This document shows positions 10,365 through 23,550 of a DNA stretch of 64,000 nucleotides, in pieces. The stretch is taken from positions 6,699,267-6,763,266 of the forward strand of contig NC_037271.1 in the NCBI RefSeq assembly GCF_000002425.4, in the 5' to 3' direction. Origin of the DNA: Physcomitrium patens (Eukaryota; Streptophyta; Bryopsida; Funariales; Funariaceae). How positions within the stretch are numbered: the first letter of the stretch is position 1; every line of letters begins with the position of its first letter. The translations under genes were made by a program, and so were the position numbers. The notes beneath the pieces are model-generated. The model searched no databases and was not told the DNA's origin. It saw only the letters and a list, made by a program, of their open reading frames with translations.

Positions 10365-11088
10365 CTCAAGCTACACGTAGGTCCAAACAACTCTTGATTT
10401 GGAGTTGTAATGGAGAAGATATCACTACTCAAAGATCGCTAAACCACAAACCCAGAATTCGATGTTTTGCAACTTTTTGTAAATTATGAGTCCAAATCAC
10501 GTCTAAATGGTGGGGAATGAATTGTAAAGTAATTCTATGGCTCTCATAAGTCTCCCTTACGTCACTTTACTCAAAATGACTCACTATCTCATGAAACTTT
10601 CAAACACTAGTGTTACTTCAGCAAAGACACTATCAAGGTCTTCCACAAAACTCATATACTCACAAATCCAGGAGCAATGACTTCAACAACACACTAGCAA
10701 CACTCTACCATAAGATCCCAACCACCGAAGTAAGCAACAAAGAAAATAATGCAAGAACAACTTACTTGGTAAGAGAGTGTGGGCCCATAACCTATTGAAA
10801 CATAAAAAGCAAACTCCACACAAGCAAGTTAGGACCAGCAAGGTTGCACTTCACAAATAGAATGTGGTATGAGATAATTCTTCCCATGCCAACCCTTTTC
10901 TTATATACTAGTACCAAGGTACCATGTGTTACAACCCATATGGGATATCTCTTAGGACCAGCCCTCTCCTTGTATTCTAAGGCACTATAGACCAGCAACT
11001 AATCTTGTAGGATATCCCTCATTACTCATATACTCTATTGACCATTAGCAACAACTAAATGAGTTCTTTCCTTCAACATAAACTACTT
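9929..11088 (-). mobile_element. Element F: Ty1/copia, 5' part, interrupted by B
   Basis: Minus strand: the start of a copia gag (10364-9929), preceded upstream by about 720 bp that should hold leader and 5' LTR. The probable LTR start is TGTTGAAGG at 11088, with a TATATAAG box complement near 10905. The LTR end and primer site are not clear. The remaining gag and pol must lie beyond element B, outside the window. At 11089 the sequence changes to old A-family LTR, so F was probably inserted in that LTR. Confidence 0.65.
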
Positions 11089-11960
11089 TAGGATTTAGTC
11101 TAAGGTTAAAGAGTTGATTAGGATTTAATTTTGGATTTAAGATTTGATTAGGATTTAATTTTGGATTTAAGATTTGATTAGGATTTAAGATTTGGTTAGG
11201 ATTTGATTTAAAATTTAAGATTTTTTTAGGGCTTGATTTAGGATTTAGAGTTTGTATAGGATTTAATTTAGAATTTAGATTTTGATTAAGATTTAGTTTA
11301 GGATTTAGGATTTGATTAGGATTTGATTAAGAATTTAAGATTTGATTAAGATTTGATTTAGAATTTGGTTTAGAATTTAGGATTTATGAAGGATTTAATT
11401 TAGAGTTAAAGATTTAGTTAGGATTTGGTTAGGATTTGGAATTTGTGTAGAATTTTGTTAGGATTTGGTTTAGGGTTTAGAATTTATCTAGGATTTGATT
11501 TAAGATTTAGGATTTGATTAGGATTAGATTTAGAATTTAAGATTCGTCTAGGATTTAATTTAGGGTTTAAAATTTGTTTAAGATTTGATTTATGATTTAA
11601 AATTTGTCTAAGATTTGATTGAAGTCCATTAAGGTTTCAATTAGGATTAAATTAGAATTAAATTAAAATTTATTTAATATATATTGTGATTATTTTATTA
11701 TTTTTTAGGACTTCTTAAGTATTTTTTTAAGGTTTATTGTGGATTATTTTTCAACTCTTTTAAGATTTCTTATTGTTTCTTTTGTAATTTCTTTAAGGTT
11801 TCTTTTGAATTTGATTAAATCTTATTTAGTATTTTTAAGATTTAATTAGAATTTATATAGCATTTTGTTAGAATTAAGATTTTTTTTATTACAATTTCTA
11901 TTTTACCTTCCATAGTAAGGTACTTAATGTATTCTCAAGCAACACTTTTATAATACGACA
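11089..11960 (+). repeat. A-family LTR fragment (3' part) with degenerate TTTAGG-type array
   Basis: Ends TAATACGACA at 11960, like the A1 and C LTRs, preceded by a decayed match to the terminal block CTACCTTC...CAAGCAA. Bases 11089-11620 are a quasi-periodic series of TTAGGATTT-like units. The left end is cut where element F begins. Confidence 0.7.
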
Positions 11961-12850
11961 CCGCTTGGGTGTTGGCTAGGCTCCTACTCCAATCTAAATA
12001 TTGAACTTGCAGTACCAATATTTCCTTTTTAAATTATTTAATTATTTTCAAATTTCACATGTATGTAGCAAATTAAGTATTTTATCTTCATACATAAATT
12101 TTACTCCAATCCAACTAACGGATTGCTAAAGATCTTAGAAACCCTAATAACCTCTCAAAGTCTAGTTTCCACAACCTCAAGCTACTTAAAATTCAATAAT
12201 CTTTAATTCAAATGTTTGATTAAGCTCAAACTTAAAGCATACACTTCAAATAACTATTCTTATAAGTTTACAAAATTTAAACCATAGATCTACAACCAAA
12301 TTTATGAAATTCTCTAAAATATAATATCCTTTTTATTTCACAAATTCTAAAGTCTTTTAAAAAAACTATGACTTTTCAAAGCTTTTGTAAAGTTATTATA
12401 TATTCAAATAATTAAAAATTAATACTTAAAAAAATATTTTCAAGTCTGCTCTCTAATTCCATTCTTTGATCTATAAAAGAACCTCCAAGTTGTGGTAGAT
12501 GCCTTATTTTGTACCTTGGGATTTGATTTTGACCTAGGTTGATAACCGATCCTCTCTAAGTATCAAATTTTATCCCTTTGAGTTAATTTTTACTAAAATC
12601 AACTCCTAACTTTCTTTTACATATGCTTATATCCTTTGTTTTTCTAATCTACTTTATTTTGCCTTATTTATGGCCTTATAAAATAAGTAGAAGCCTACTT
12701 TGTAAAATAGTAGCATTTATACCTTTAGTTTTACTTTCTTTTGGATTATTGTCTATTTTCTAAGATGAATTATTATAATATTTGAAGTAAAATCTTCTAT
12801 AATATAATAATTTCTTCACCTTTTTCACCTATTAGTTGTATTATATCACA
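11961..12850 (-). repeat. A-family LTR, 5' half, inverted
   Basis: Read on the minus strand from 12850 it starts TGTGATATAATACAAC and follows the 5' half of the C LTR block by block (for example AACCTAGGTCAAAATCA and ACTTGGAGGTTCTTTTATAG), stopping at ACACCCAAGCGG. The matching 3' half follows in the opposite orientation from 12851. Confidence 0.7.
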
Positions 12851-13645
12851 AGAGTGGATTTTAGGATTTTTCTTCTACTTGATAAGTGCGATTATCTTCA
12901 AATTTTTTGCACTATTTTTTAACTAAGAGATTGAAAAGTGTGTAAATTATTAAGTAAGACCAGCAATTTAATTAATAGATATTAGGATTCTTATTTGTCT
13001 TAGGATTTGCTTTAGGTTTAGGATTTAGGATTTAGTTAGGTTTTGGTTTAAGGTTAAAGATTTGTCTAAGGTTTAATTTAGGATTTAGGATTTTTTTAGG
13101 TTTTGATTTAGAATTTAAAATACGTCTAGGATTTGATTTAGAATCTATAATATTTTTAGGATTTGGTTTAAGATTTAGGATTTTTTTAGGATTTGATTTA
13201 GAATTTAAAATTTTTTTAGGATTTGATTTAGGATTTAAGATTTATTTAGAATTTGATTTAAGATTAAAGATTTATTTAGGATTTAAAATTTGGCTTAAAG
13301 TTTGATTGAAGTCTCTTAGATTTTAATTAGGATTAAATTAGGAATTAATTTAGATTTATTTAAGATATATTTTTAACAATTTTAATATTGTATTAAAATT
13401 TTTATGTATTCTTTTAAGATTTATTATAGATTTCTTTGAATTCTTTTAAGATTTTTTAATATTTCTTTTGTAATTTCTTTAATATTTCTTTTGAATTTGA
13501 TTAGATCTTGTTTAGCATTATTAAAGATTTAATTAGGATAATATATATTCTATCGGAATTAGGATTTTGTTGTTGTAATTTCCATTCTATCTTGTACAAT
13601 CAAGTATCCAATGCATTCTCAAGCAAGACTTTACGTTATACAATA
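12851..13645 (+). repeat. A-family LTR, 3' half
   Basis: Continues the LTR exactly where the inverted half stops (GATTTTAGG...TTGATAAGTG aligns with the C LTR after CCAAGCA), contains another TTTAGG-type array (12990-13320), and ends CGTTATACAATA at 13645, the decayed form of CGTAATACGACA. To its right is element L gag. Confidence 0.7.
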
Positions 13646-16138
13646 ACAGTACTCCTCATTTTGTACTTGTATCACTTCTTTGGATGATGTTGAATAATAT
13701 ATTTAGATTTTTCACAATATAAGTGCAATCCTTTCTCACAACAACAAGTCTTTTCTTATTTAGTAAGAGATTTGAAACGTACTGCATCAATTTGCATATC
13801 CTCTACTTTCAAATGTAAGTATTGACAAAAAATTGGCATTATCATTGAATTATAGTAACATTAAAGTGTACTTGTGCAACTCTTAAATCTAAATTCAAAA
13901 AGTCAATTGTCATACCTCATAGCAAAGTAAATTGCTAAACTCAATGTTTGAAGATCAAGTAAGTTGAGCATCAATGTTTTTACCTCATATTGTATTTTTT
14001 TGTTATATTTTAATATAATTATATAGTGATAATATAATAAAAATTGAATTTCTAATTAAATATCTAAATATTTTAATTTAATAATAATTCAAGATATTTA
14101 AACAAAGCTTTTATAAGAGCCTCTTAGTTTATTTTCTTATCTTAACAGTAGTAGATTAAAGGTTAATTAGTAATTTTGCCTTTTAGGATTAAGACTCTTT
14201 TATTACTTTAGAAAGACCATAAATTGATAAAATCAGATTAAAAGACGTAAATAATTAGCATAATTGATACAAAGGTTAAATTGAGGGTAGGATTGAGCTA
14301 AAAATACCTAAGATAGATTACATTGATATCCAAGGATTGACTATATGTGAGACAAGGTCAAAAATCAGACCTCCAATCACTAAAATAATAACCTAGGACA
14401 AAGTAGGGTTTCATTTGAAGATCAAAGATTAGAATTCAAAAGTTAGCTTGAAGCTTATTCCAAAGATGTAAGTGTTGCTTTTGTAGGATTTGATTGGAAT
14501 TGGCAATTATTGTTCAAAATTAGGATTTGTATTGATAACTTAGGATTTATGCAATACAATAAGAGCTAGCACTCTCAACTAGTTCGTCAAATTGGTATCA
14601 CATCTACAACTTAGATTTTGATAGTCCTTGGTTAATTGGGTGTGCTAACTGTATGTAAAATTTTGTGATAATTCAACTATGTAATTGAGAGAATATCTAG
14701 GTTTTGGTACAAAAAGATACTAGAAGTTGGCAGTTTGGAGTTGGATAGGATTTCTATGATATCTAAAGATCTACTAATTAGATCAAGGTAAAATTTGGCA
14801 TGGTATTAGAAGACTTAAAGATCAAGCTATATACCAATTTTGAGTTGAAGTTAATATTTGGAGAATGAGAAATCACTATTGGAACATTTGTATCAACTTT
14901 TAAGTTGGTAGCTAAGTGACATTAGTATGGTTTTTGGATATTTTCTCAGGATTTGTATATTAGATTGGAGTGAATTCTTTTCAAGCACATAAAAGACTTC
15001 TAGTGGAATTTATATCTAATATTTTATTCTAAATGGATGATTAAATTAGTAGCTATAATTCTCTAAAGCTTACTAATTAGAATTAAGGTTTGCAAAGAAA
15101 ATTTAAATTCCCTAATTATGAAAGTAATAGGTAAATAGAATTTATGTATAGTTGAGATTATTAAAAATAGTTTTTTTAAGCACTTTGTATTAGATTCAAG
15201 TACTTTTGAATGAAAGTTCAAATTTCATTTTTCTTATAAGAGTCATACATATTAAGATTCTTGGATACTTATAAAACACAATTCCACCTTCTACAAGTAG
15301 ATGCTTGGTGCATTTCCAAACAAAACAACACATAATACAGTACCATAGAAAAATTGGCTAAGAAGTGCAACATCATCTCAATCGATATCAATTCTAAATT
15401 GTCAAAACTATGAAGCATATTACATTATCAATTAATTGTCTTGTTACAAAATATGAATCTTATTGGTTGTAATACAAATTGCATCATGTTCTTCATGTAT
15501 GGATTAAAACTTTACCAAAAAATTCTCTAAATTATTGAATATTGGACCTCATTGTTCAAAAAAAGATAAATTTTTTGATAATACTAAACTTAAAAGGAAT
15601 GTATCAATGAATCTAACTTACAATCCTAAAAATGAATAGCTTTGGAATTAAAGTTCAATCAAAAGTTATATTTAATTGATAAATCTTCAAAATTTGAATC
15701 TTGTACTATCAAACTTCTTGGATACTGCAATCCTTAGTTCTCTACTACAAGAAGAGTGTTCCACTATAGAAGAAAGGACATGATTTGGTGCAGATATTGA
15801 AGTAGCTCTAATCATCTTTATATCTTTGCTCCATATTATTCTTGTTGCTTCTTGTCGTAGTAAACTGAGTTCATACATTGCAAGTATTAACTCTCTTAAT
15901 TATTTTTATATTTGTGCCATTACTTTCTTCATTTCAAGAAACTCTGCGATGATAACACTTTAAAAAAGAAAGATATCTAATATTATTGAAGAAAAATAGA
16001 AGTTAAGACTAAAAACAAAGAAAAAAATACTAAAACCAATATTAATTTAGAAGATGATAATTTGTAACTTCTAATATACTTAAGTCTTATTAATAGAAAG
16101 GGATAAAATATTCTTAATTAAAAAAAAATAAATATAAC
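13646..16138 (-). mobile_element. Element L: old B-family chromovirus relic (gag and leader), holding a solo LTR
   Basis: Two pieces, 13646-14000 and 15343-16138, align to element B gag and leader (8195-8565 and 8567-9350) on the minus strand; the N-terminal gag piece reads MYELSLLRQEATRIIW. A solo A-family LTR (14001-15342) separates them, and the A-family half-LTR ending at 13645 cuts the left side. The copy is very AT-rich and heavily broken, and old. No LTR of its own is visible at 16138, where element G begins. Confidence 0.7.
14001..15342 (+). repeat. Solo A-family LTR (about 1.34 kb) inside element L gag
   Basis: Starts TGTTATATTTTAATATAATT and ends CATAATACAGTA, decayed forms of the A-family LTR ends. 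The preceding block (CACCTTCTACAAGTAG, then GGTGCATTTCCAAACAA) matches the A terminal block. Gag sequence of L resumes on each side, so it is a solo LTR left by LTR-LTR recombination. The target duplication is not readable. Confidence 0.7.
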
Positions 16139-16139
16139 A

Positions 16140-16968
16140 TGGCATGGATAAGATATTGGTATTATTCATACATAGAGATATATAATTGAAGTTGTTTTTG
16201 AGAAGTTTCTAAAATTGAGGTTAAGGTAGTGGTTTATATGGGATCTATCATAAAACCTTCTAGAAAAGCTTAAGATAGTTATTATGGTAGGATCTATTTC
16301 TAGAGTCTTTTAGAAAGGTGGTTATCTTGATGGGATCTACCATCAAAGACATTCTATAAAATTTTAGAGATAATTAAACAAAGTATAATTAAAATTGGCT
16401 AAGGCCATTTGGAGTATTTTATCAAGAATTTTTTTAGATTCTTTTTTTAATAAAATTTGGATTTCTTATTCTGTTCTATTTGATTTTATTTGATTCTATT
16501 TTCTTTTACTTAATCCTATCTTTCAGGTTTTATTCTATTTAATTAATTTTATTTTTAATCTTTTGTATTTGGTCTTATATTCTATTGAAATCTTTATTAT
16601 TATGGATTTAGTTAGATTTTAGACCTTAGAGTATCTGATCATGTTTCATTGGTATTAGAAAAAATATTAGTTTATTCTTTGGTTATATATTAATAGCCAA
16701 TATTTAATTAGAAGTCGATTGTAGAAATTATATTAGATACTATTTTGATGCTACAATGATTTATTTTAAGAAATCAACTTGAAGAGGAGAAGGCATTATA
16801 ATAGCAAAGATTAGCAAAGAAATTTTAACATGGAAGATATTGCAAAGCAATCTCTGATAGAGACTAAGATACAACACCTTTTAGGCCACATAGCTACTTT
16901 GCAAGGCCAAATAAAAGCTTCTCATATAAGATACTTGATATCTATTAGGTTAAAATTGAGTAAGGCTA
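16140..16968 (+). mobile_element. Element G: LTR-retrotransposon fragment, unclassified
   Basis: A probable LTR from TGGCATGG (16140) to TTTCA (16648) is followed at once by TTGGTATTAGAAA, a decayed initiator-Met primer site (TGGTATCAGAG). About 320 bp of interior follows, with a Q/E-rich short frame (MEDIAKQSLIETKIQHLLG at 16830), which may be the gag start. Element E cuts it at 16969. Neither superfamily nor further parts can be seen. Confidence 0.45.
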
Positions 16969-17517
16969 TGTCACAGACATATATATTTACTTCAATAATT
17001 ACTTATATGATTAGGTAGAAGTAGGTAAATTTAGATTAATTTCATAAAATCTATTAGTGAAGCTTCTTAGAAGCTTTATAGATATAGCTTTGACTTTAGA
17101 TGTGTTTGTAGGTCATAAACTTGGCCAATAAGTTAATCACGTATTGGTAGCTTTTGGGACAAGTTAACACCATATATTAGCTTGTAGAATAAGCTAACCA
17201 TGTGGCGCATACATAGATAACTTGCCTTGCAAGTTAAGACATGTGGCTAACAAAGTCAATATATTTTGGAGGTCCTATAGGACATTGACACATAGCTCCT
17301 AGTTAAAAGTATATATGGAGGCAAGAGTAAAGCCTTCTTCACTCTTGTCAATGCCGTTCTAGTCCTTAGTCTTGTTTCAAGTCTTTCTAGTGTTCTTGTT
17401 TTTGGCAATAGCCATTTTAGTTAATATTACATTATCTTTTGGATGACTTTCTAATTCTCTTTAGTAACACAAGAATATATTGAGGATTCTCTTTTTTTGA
17501 GATTCATATCTTTGATA
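16969..17517 (+). repeat. 5' LTR of element E (549 bp)
   Basis: From TGTCACAGACATATAT to CTTTGATA. It follows the B LTR along its length (GAAGCTTCTTAGAAGC, ACTTGCCTTGCAAG, CACTCTTGTCAA). The leader that follows has two GGATTA-type motif pairs. Confidence 0.8.
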
Positions 17518-17734
17518 GTTTGATAAGAGTACTAACATACTATTTTTGTCTCGTTTAAGAAGTGAATAGATTACTCCAAATCTATTGTTGTGTTTTGAAG
17601 GTTGCAAACTATTCACCTTTTAAACAAATAAATCTTATTTTATAATATTGATCTTTCCTTAAAGAGAGTGGATTATCCTTCTTTGTGGAAATTTTTATTG
17701 GAAGTTAGGGATTACTTTCTTCTAATTTAACTTT

Positions 17735-18805
17735 TTGGATTTGTTTGAGTTGCCTATAGAAGAAAAGATTATAGATGCTACATCTAATAGAAGTGAGAAT
17801 AGATTTGCAACTATTGTAGATCTTTATGATCTTGTGAATACTCTTAGAATAAAAATTTTATATATTTCTAATGTGAATTATGGAGGTACTATGCCTACAT
17901 CTATGGAAGAAGTTTAGAGTCTATGGCAAGAAATTGTGCAATTGAAGGAAGCAAGTAGATTGACCTCAGAACCAAATCAATGGAGTTTTGCTTCTATAAG
18001 TATGATGGGAACAAGAATTAGTATGCCTGAGAAGTTTGATGGAAGAAGATCAAAATTTTAAGGATTTTTGCAACAAGTCAAGCTCTATCTAAGGTTGCAC
18101 CTTTTCAATATCCTGATGGATTTATTCAAGTTAAATTCATATATGCACTTCTATCAAGAAGTGATCTTTTTTTATTTGTACCTTTAATAGAAAAAGATTC
18201 GTGACTCTTTTATGATTTGAATTCATTTTTAAAAATATTTATGATAACATTTAGAGAAAGTGATTGAGAACGAGTAACAAAGATCAAACTCTTATCTTTA
18301 CGTCAAGAGTCACAATGAGCCACCACATATGCTGCTGAATTCTAAAACCTTACTCACAATGTAGATTGAAATGACAAAGCACTAATCAATCAATTTCAAT
18401 ATAGATTAAAGAATAGTGTCAAAGATTTGTTATTAAGAATGCTAAAAATAAAATCTTTAGAAAAATTTATTACTCAAGCCATTACATGCAATAATTGATT
18501 ATTTGAAAGATGTCAAGAATAAAGACTTGGCTGAAAAGAAACAAGTCAAGTAATGGTGGCAGCTTCTATGTTTTTTGAAACATATTCATTAAGACTGGAA
18601 CCAATGTAAAGTGAAATGATATATTTTAAAACTCTCATAGAGCATAAAAAGACTCAACATTGTGAAGAAGGTTTGTATTTATATTATGGAGAAGCTAAGG
18701 ACACTACTCAATATTGTCCAAAGAAAAAAAAAATTATAAAATGAGGAGCACAATTACCAAAGAAGATAATGTGTCAAAAAACGAGTTTCTTTAGCTACAA
18801 TAGGG
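17735..18805 (+). pseudogene. Gag region of element E (decayed)
   Basis: Matches the D gag: an N-terminal segment with ATIVDLYDLVNTLR, then MPEKFDGRRSKF, and near the end a decayed zinc-knuckle block (CLYYGEAKDTTQYC). Retrotransposon capsid gene, fossil copy with many breaks. Confidence 0.75.
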
Positions 18806-18811
18806 ACCATT

Positions 18812-20064
18812 TTTATATTGTAATTACTTATAGTATGTAAAAATTAGTTAGAACATGTAATATGTTCATAAGTCTTGGTGTATGTTAGAATGGTTAATAA
18901 ATTAATTTAAAGACAATGGATTTAAGAAAATTTATTTTGAATTTTATCTTTTTTAATTATAACATTTCAAAAAAATTATAGGACCTAAATGTTTAGTATA
19001 AAGCCTTGAGAGGAGATTAGAGCATAAAGAAAAAATTCTTAACTAGTAAGAGGCTTATTGGAAGGGATGAAATCAAGGCATGGTTGGATGAAGGCAAGGA
19101 ATGGGGATCTTCATTCTTATTGGTCGAAGGCCATGTCCAATGTGCTTCAAGGAGGCTGCCCGAGGTCTTATTAGGAATTAGGGTTTTTTTTTCAAAGTAA
19201 TTTAAGCTTTCAAGGCTAGAATCATCAAGTTTAGATTTTTGGATATGCATTGGATGTAAATTTTGTGTAATTTGGAGTTCTTATGAAGAAGTTATTGGTG
19301 CTCAAAGTTAAGGTGTCAATTTTGAACCTATTCTTTTTCTTTGGGGCATAACATGCATTTATATAGAGCAAAAAAGGATTGGAAATTGGAGTTGGAGTGA
19401 ACACTTCTTTGACTATATTTTTCATATATTGTTTGATGAATGTAGAATTCAGAGGAAGAAGTTATAGAGGGTTGAAGTTAGCACATCCAAATCAAAGGCC
19501 ATAAGTAAGTTATTTTATTCATAGTAATGGTTTGAGCCATATCTTAAGTTTTTGGATAAATTTTTAGTTAAAACCTTTTAGAGAAGGTAGATTATTATGT
19601 TAAAAAGTCATATATATAAATTTTGTGGCATTTAAGTACTTAGTTTGTGAGATATGAAGAAATTTGCATGTAGATGTATAAATACTAGGATTTGAAGCTA
19701 CTATTAGGATTTTGGTGATATCTTAAGTTCTGCAACAAATTTGTAATTAAAATTTGTTGTAGTAGTTGTTAAAAGTACATCAATACTTCATCTAAAATTT
19801 GAGTGTGTTTGAATAGTCCAATTGAAAGATGTAAATTTTTGAAGTTCAAGAATAATACCCTATAAGGATATATAAGGATTTAGAAGTTTTATCATATTTT
19901 GGATGTTCTTGGCGACTTAAGACTTATATATTTGGTGTAATAGCACCTAAAAGTATTATATACATATATAAAAACTTGATCTTTCTTATCTCAAGACTTA
20001 ATTGAGCAATTAGTCACAGCCAAGAGCTCAGTACTTTCTTGAGGCAAACTCTCTCTACTTTGAA
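18812..20064 (+). repeat. Solo LTR H1 (about 1.25 kb) inside element E
   Basis: Element E sequence stops at GGGACCAT (18803-18810) and resumes at ACCTTGTGGCTAG (20065), so a 5-bp duplication ACCAT/ACCTT flanks a 1.25-kb insert. The insert matches the minus-strand sequence at about 47500-48784 (H2) in several blocks (for example CAAGTTTAGATTTTTGG and GCTCAAAGTTAAGGTGT). Its 3' end (TACTTTCTTGAGGCAAAC) resembles the LTR end of copia element M, so a copia origin is possible. Confidence 0.65.
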
Positions 20065-20067
20065 ACC

Positions 20068-23000
20068 TTGTGGCTAGAATCATGTGCAACATCTAATAAA
20101 GGTCCTATTTTCTTCTTAGATCTCTCACCTTATTTTATAATAGATGTCCATTTAGGACCTAAAAATTACAAAGTCCTTATCTTATTAGATTTAAGAGCGT
20201 TAACTTGTTTTATAAATAAAAATTTTGTCAAAAATAAAAAAATACCTTTAGTTAAAAAAACTAAATCCGTACATGTAGAAGTCATAGGTGGTCATTTGTT
20301 GTCTTTTAGAAATATTATCTATGAAACTATTCCTTTAGATGTAATAATTAAAGATCATAAAAGCGTAGTAGTATTTAATGTAATAATATCTCTCTCAAAT
20401 TCAATTATTTTAGAATTATTATAGCTAGAAAAATATAACAGTCAAATAGATTCGAGTTCTCGTAACCTTAACTTTTTTGGTAGTATAATCTAAGATGAAG
20501 TTAGCAAAGTAGAAGTACAAAAGCCTAGTACTTCCAAAGCTTTACTAATAGGTGTGAGAACTTTCATGCATGCTACAAAAGAAGGATCATCTTTTAATAT
20601 ATATGTTATGCCCATTTCTAATGGTGAAAAAATGTCAAGTGATATTCCTAGCCAATATGAAAAATTCCAAGATGTTTTTGAAAAGAAAAATGTAGATATT
20701 CTTCCAAAGCATCAACCTTATGATTGTTCAATTGATTTTTTAAGAAAAAACCCAACCACCATTCAAACTAATCTATAGCTTATCGCAGAATGAGTTGGCT
20801 GCATTAAAGGAGTATATTGATGAGAACTTCGCAAAGAACTTCATATGCCATTCTGAATCTCTGGAGCTCCTTCTTATTTGTGAAGAAGAAAGATAGATCT
20901 CTATAGATGTGTGTGGATTATCGAGGACTCAATAAGATTACCATCAAGAATAGGTATCCTTTATCTTTGATTTCAAGACTTCTTGACTAATTCAATCAAG
21001 CAAAGATCTATATCAAAATAGATATACAAAGAGTATATAACTTAGTTTGCATGAAAAAAGGAGATGAATAGAAGACTGATTTTCAAACTAGCTATGGATA
21101 TTTTGAATATAGTGTCATGCTTTTTGGACTCACAAATATACTGGCTATTTTTCAACATCTTATGAATGATATTTTTTTTATGAGTTTGTAGATGATTTTT
21201 TCATTTACTATTTAGACGACATTCTAATCTATTCCAAGAACACAAAAGAACATGAAATTCATGTTCGTCATATGTTATAGAAACTTAGAGATGCAGGATT
21301 ATATGCCAAGTTGAAAAAGCGTGTATTCCACATTACTCAAGTTGATTTTTTAGGATACATTATTTCCAATGAAGGCTTTATGATAGATCCCAAGAAGGTC
21401 CAAACTATCATAGATTGAAAGATTTCAAAAATAATATAAGATATACAATACTTTTTAGGCTTTGCTAATTACTACTGAATCTTTATCAAGAATCTTTTTC
21501 AAGTTGCAGCTCCACTTACTTTTTGACTTGTAAAGACAAATTTGAGTGGAATAAAGAAAAAAAAGCATCATTTGATGCTTAAAGAAGGAATTTTCTTCTG
21601 CACCAATCTTGTATCGCTTTGACTTTTCTAAGGCATTTTTTATGAAAACATACATGTAAGACTTTGTTATAAGTGTCGTGTTGTCGCAAATGGGAATAAA
21701 TGATAAATTCCACCCAATAGCTTTTCATTCTAAGAAATTTTTAGCAACCAAAATTAATTATGAGATCCATGACAAAGAGCTCTTTGCAATCATAGATTCA
21801 TTTCAAGAATGGCATCATTATCTAAAAGGCACTTCAAATCTAGTTACCATGTATACGGATCATAAGAACCTCGAGTACTTTATGTTAGCACATGTTTTGA
21901 ATTGTCGTCAAGTTTGTTGGAGCATATCTTTACCCAGATTCAATTTTAAGATCACTTATCAAACCAAAAAATAACAAAGTTTATCAAATGCCTTTTTTAG
22001 ATGTTCTCATCTTACACCAAAAGAAAGAGTTGTATCTTTTGATCAACAAAGAATGATTTTCTTGAAGCTCGAGTATTTTCAACTTCAAGCAATAAAATCA
22101 ACATTGACTATTGATTCAACCTTTATCAAGTAAATCCAATTAAATATGTTCTCTGATCCTCTTGTTCATGATATTAAGAATCTTTCTTCTAAGTCTCATG
22201 ATATTTCAAAGTTTGAATTTAAGAACAACATTCTCTATTTCAAATGATGCCTATATATTTCAGAAGGAGAAACACGTTTATGTGTTCTTCAAGTATATTA
22301 TGACTTTTTAGCAGCAGAATATTTTAGATACAACAAAACTTTAGAGCTTATATTTAGAGATTTTTGGTCACTGTAAATGTGAAAGGCGATAAAAGACTTT
22401 GTACAATCATATAATATTTGTTCAAGATCCAAAACTCTTCGCCATAGACCTTATGGACTACTTCAGCTGTTACCTATTCCAAAACAACTATAGTCTTTTG
22501 TTTCTATGGATTTTATCACAGATCTTTCAATCTTAAATTGACATGATTCCATATTTTTAATTATAGATCGCTTCACCAAAATGATATATTTTATACCATG
22601 TACAAAATTTATTTCAGGTGAAGAAATAGTTAAGTTTTTTATTGACAATATCTATCTCTATTATGGATTGCCAAAGGATATTATATCAAATAAGAAGAAT
22701 CAATTTGTATTAAGATTTTGAAGAATCCTATTCAAGATTTTAAAAGTAGATATAAAGCTTTATTCGGCTTTTCATCTTCAAATTGATGGGCAAACGAAAA
22801 GGATGAATCAAATTTTGGAATAGTATTTGAGGTATATTATCAACTATCATCAAGATGATTGGACAACTCTTTTGTCATTAGCAGAGTTTGCATACAATAA
22901 TTCAGTACATTCTTCTACTCAACAAACACCTTGCTTTGCTAATTATGATTATTATCCATGACTTGATACTTTTGACTTTTTAAAAGTTGATAATCCTACG

Positions 23001-23550
23001 ACGAATAATTTAGCAAATCATTTGTCAGAGCTATATGCAACAATGAAGATACAATTAAAAGAAGCTTAAGAATGGCAAAAGACCAACACGGATGCCTATC
23101 ACAAGGAAGAATCACAATTCAATATAGATGATAAGGTATGGTTACTTGATTGCAATATCATGACTACTTGTCCTTGTTATAAGTTGGACTATTAAAAGCT
23201 GGGACTTTTATCAATTTGTAAACAAATCGATCTTGTTGCTTATCGATTACATCTACTGGAGTCTATGAAGATCCAACTTATATTCCATGTATCCTTTTTT
23301 GAGCTGTATAAGACAGTAAATATTTTAAAAAGAAGACAAATTTTACATCCTCCTATAAAAATAGATAGTAATCAAGAGTTTGAGGTGGAGGAAGTCTTAG
23401 ACTTAAGGTGGCACCAAAATAAGTTGGAATATCTTGTTCATTTGCATGGATATGATATTAATAAATGCACATAGAAGCCATCAAAGAATCTTACAAATAC
23501 ATCAAAGAAAGTTGAAGCTTTTCATCAACGAAATCTATCACAATCAAGAT
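20068..23550 (+). pseudogene. Pol region of element E with chromodomain (decayed)
   Basis: Aligned to B and D pol: a protease block near 20100-20420, reverse transcriptase about 20790-21420, RNase H about 21670-21960 (MYTDHKNLEYF), integrase about 22250-23100, and a C-terminal chromodomain at about 23340-23520 (EFEVEEVLDLRWHQNKLEY). In chromoviruses this domain is thought to guide integration to marked chromatin. Dozens of breaks; fossil. Confidence 0.75.

Noticed and set aside
10610-10998. Small frames upstream of the copia F gag as host genes
   Set aside because: They lie in the presumed LTR and leader of F, show no motifs and no splice structure.
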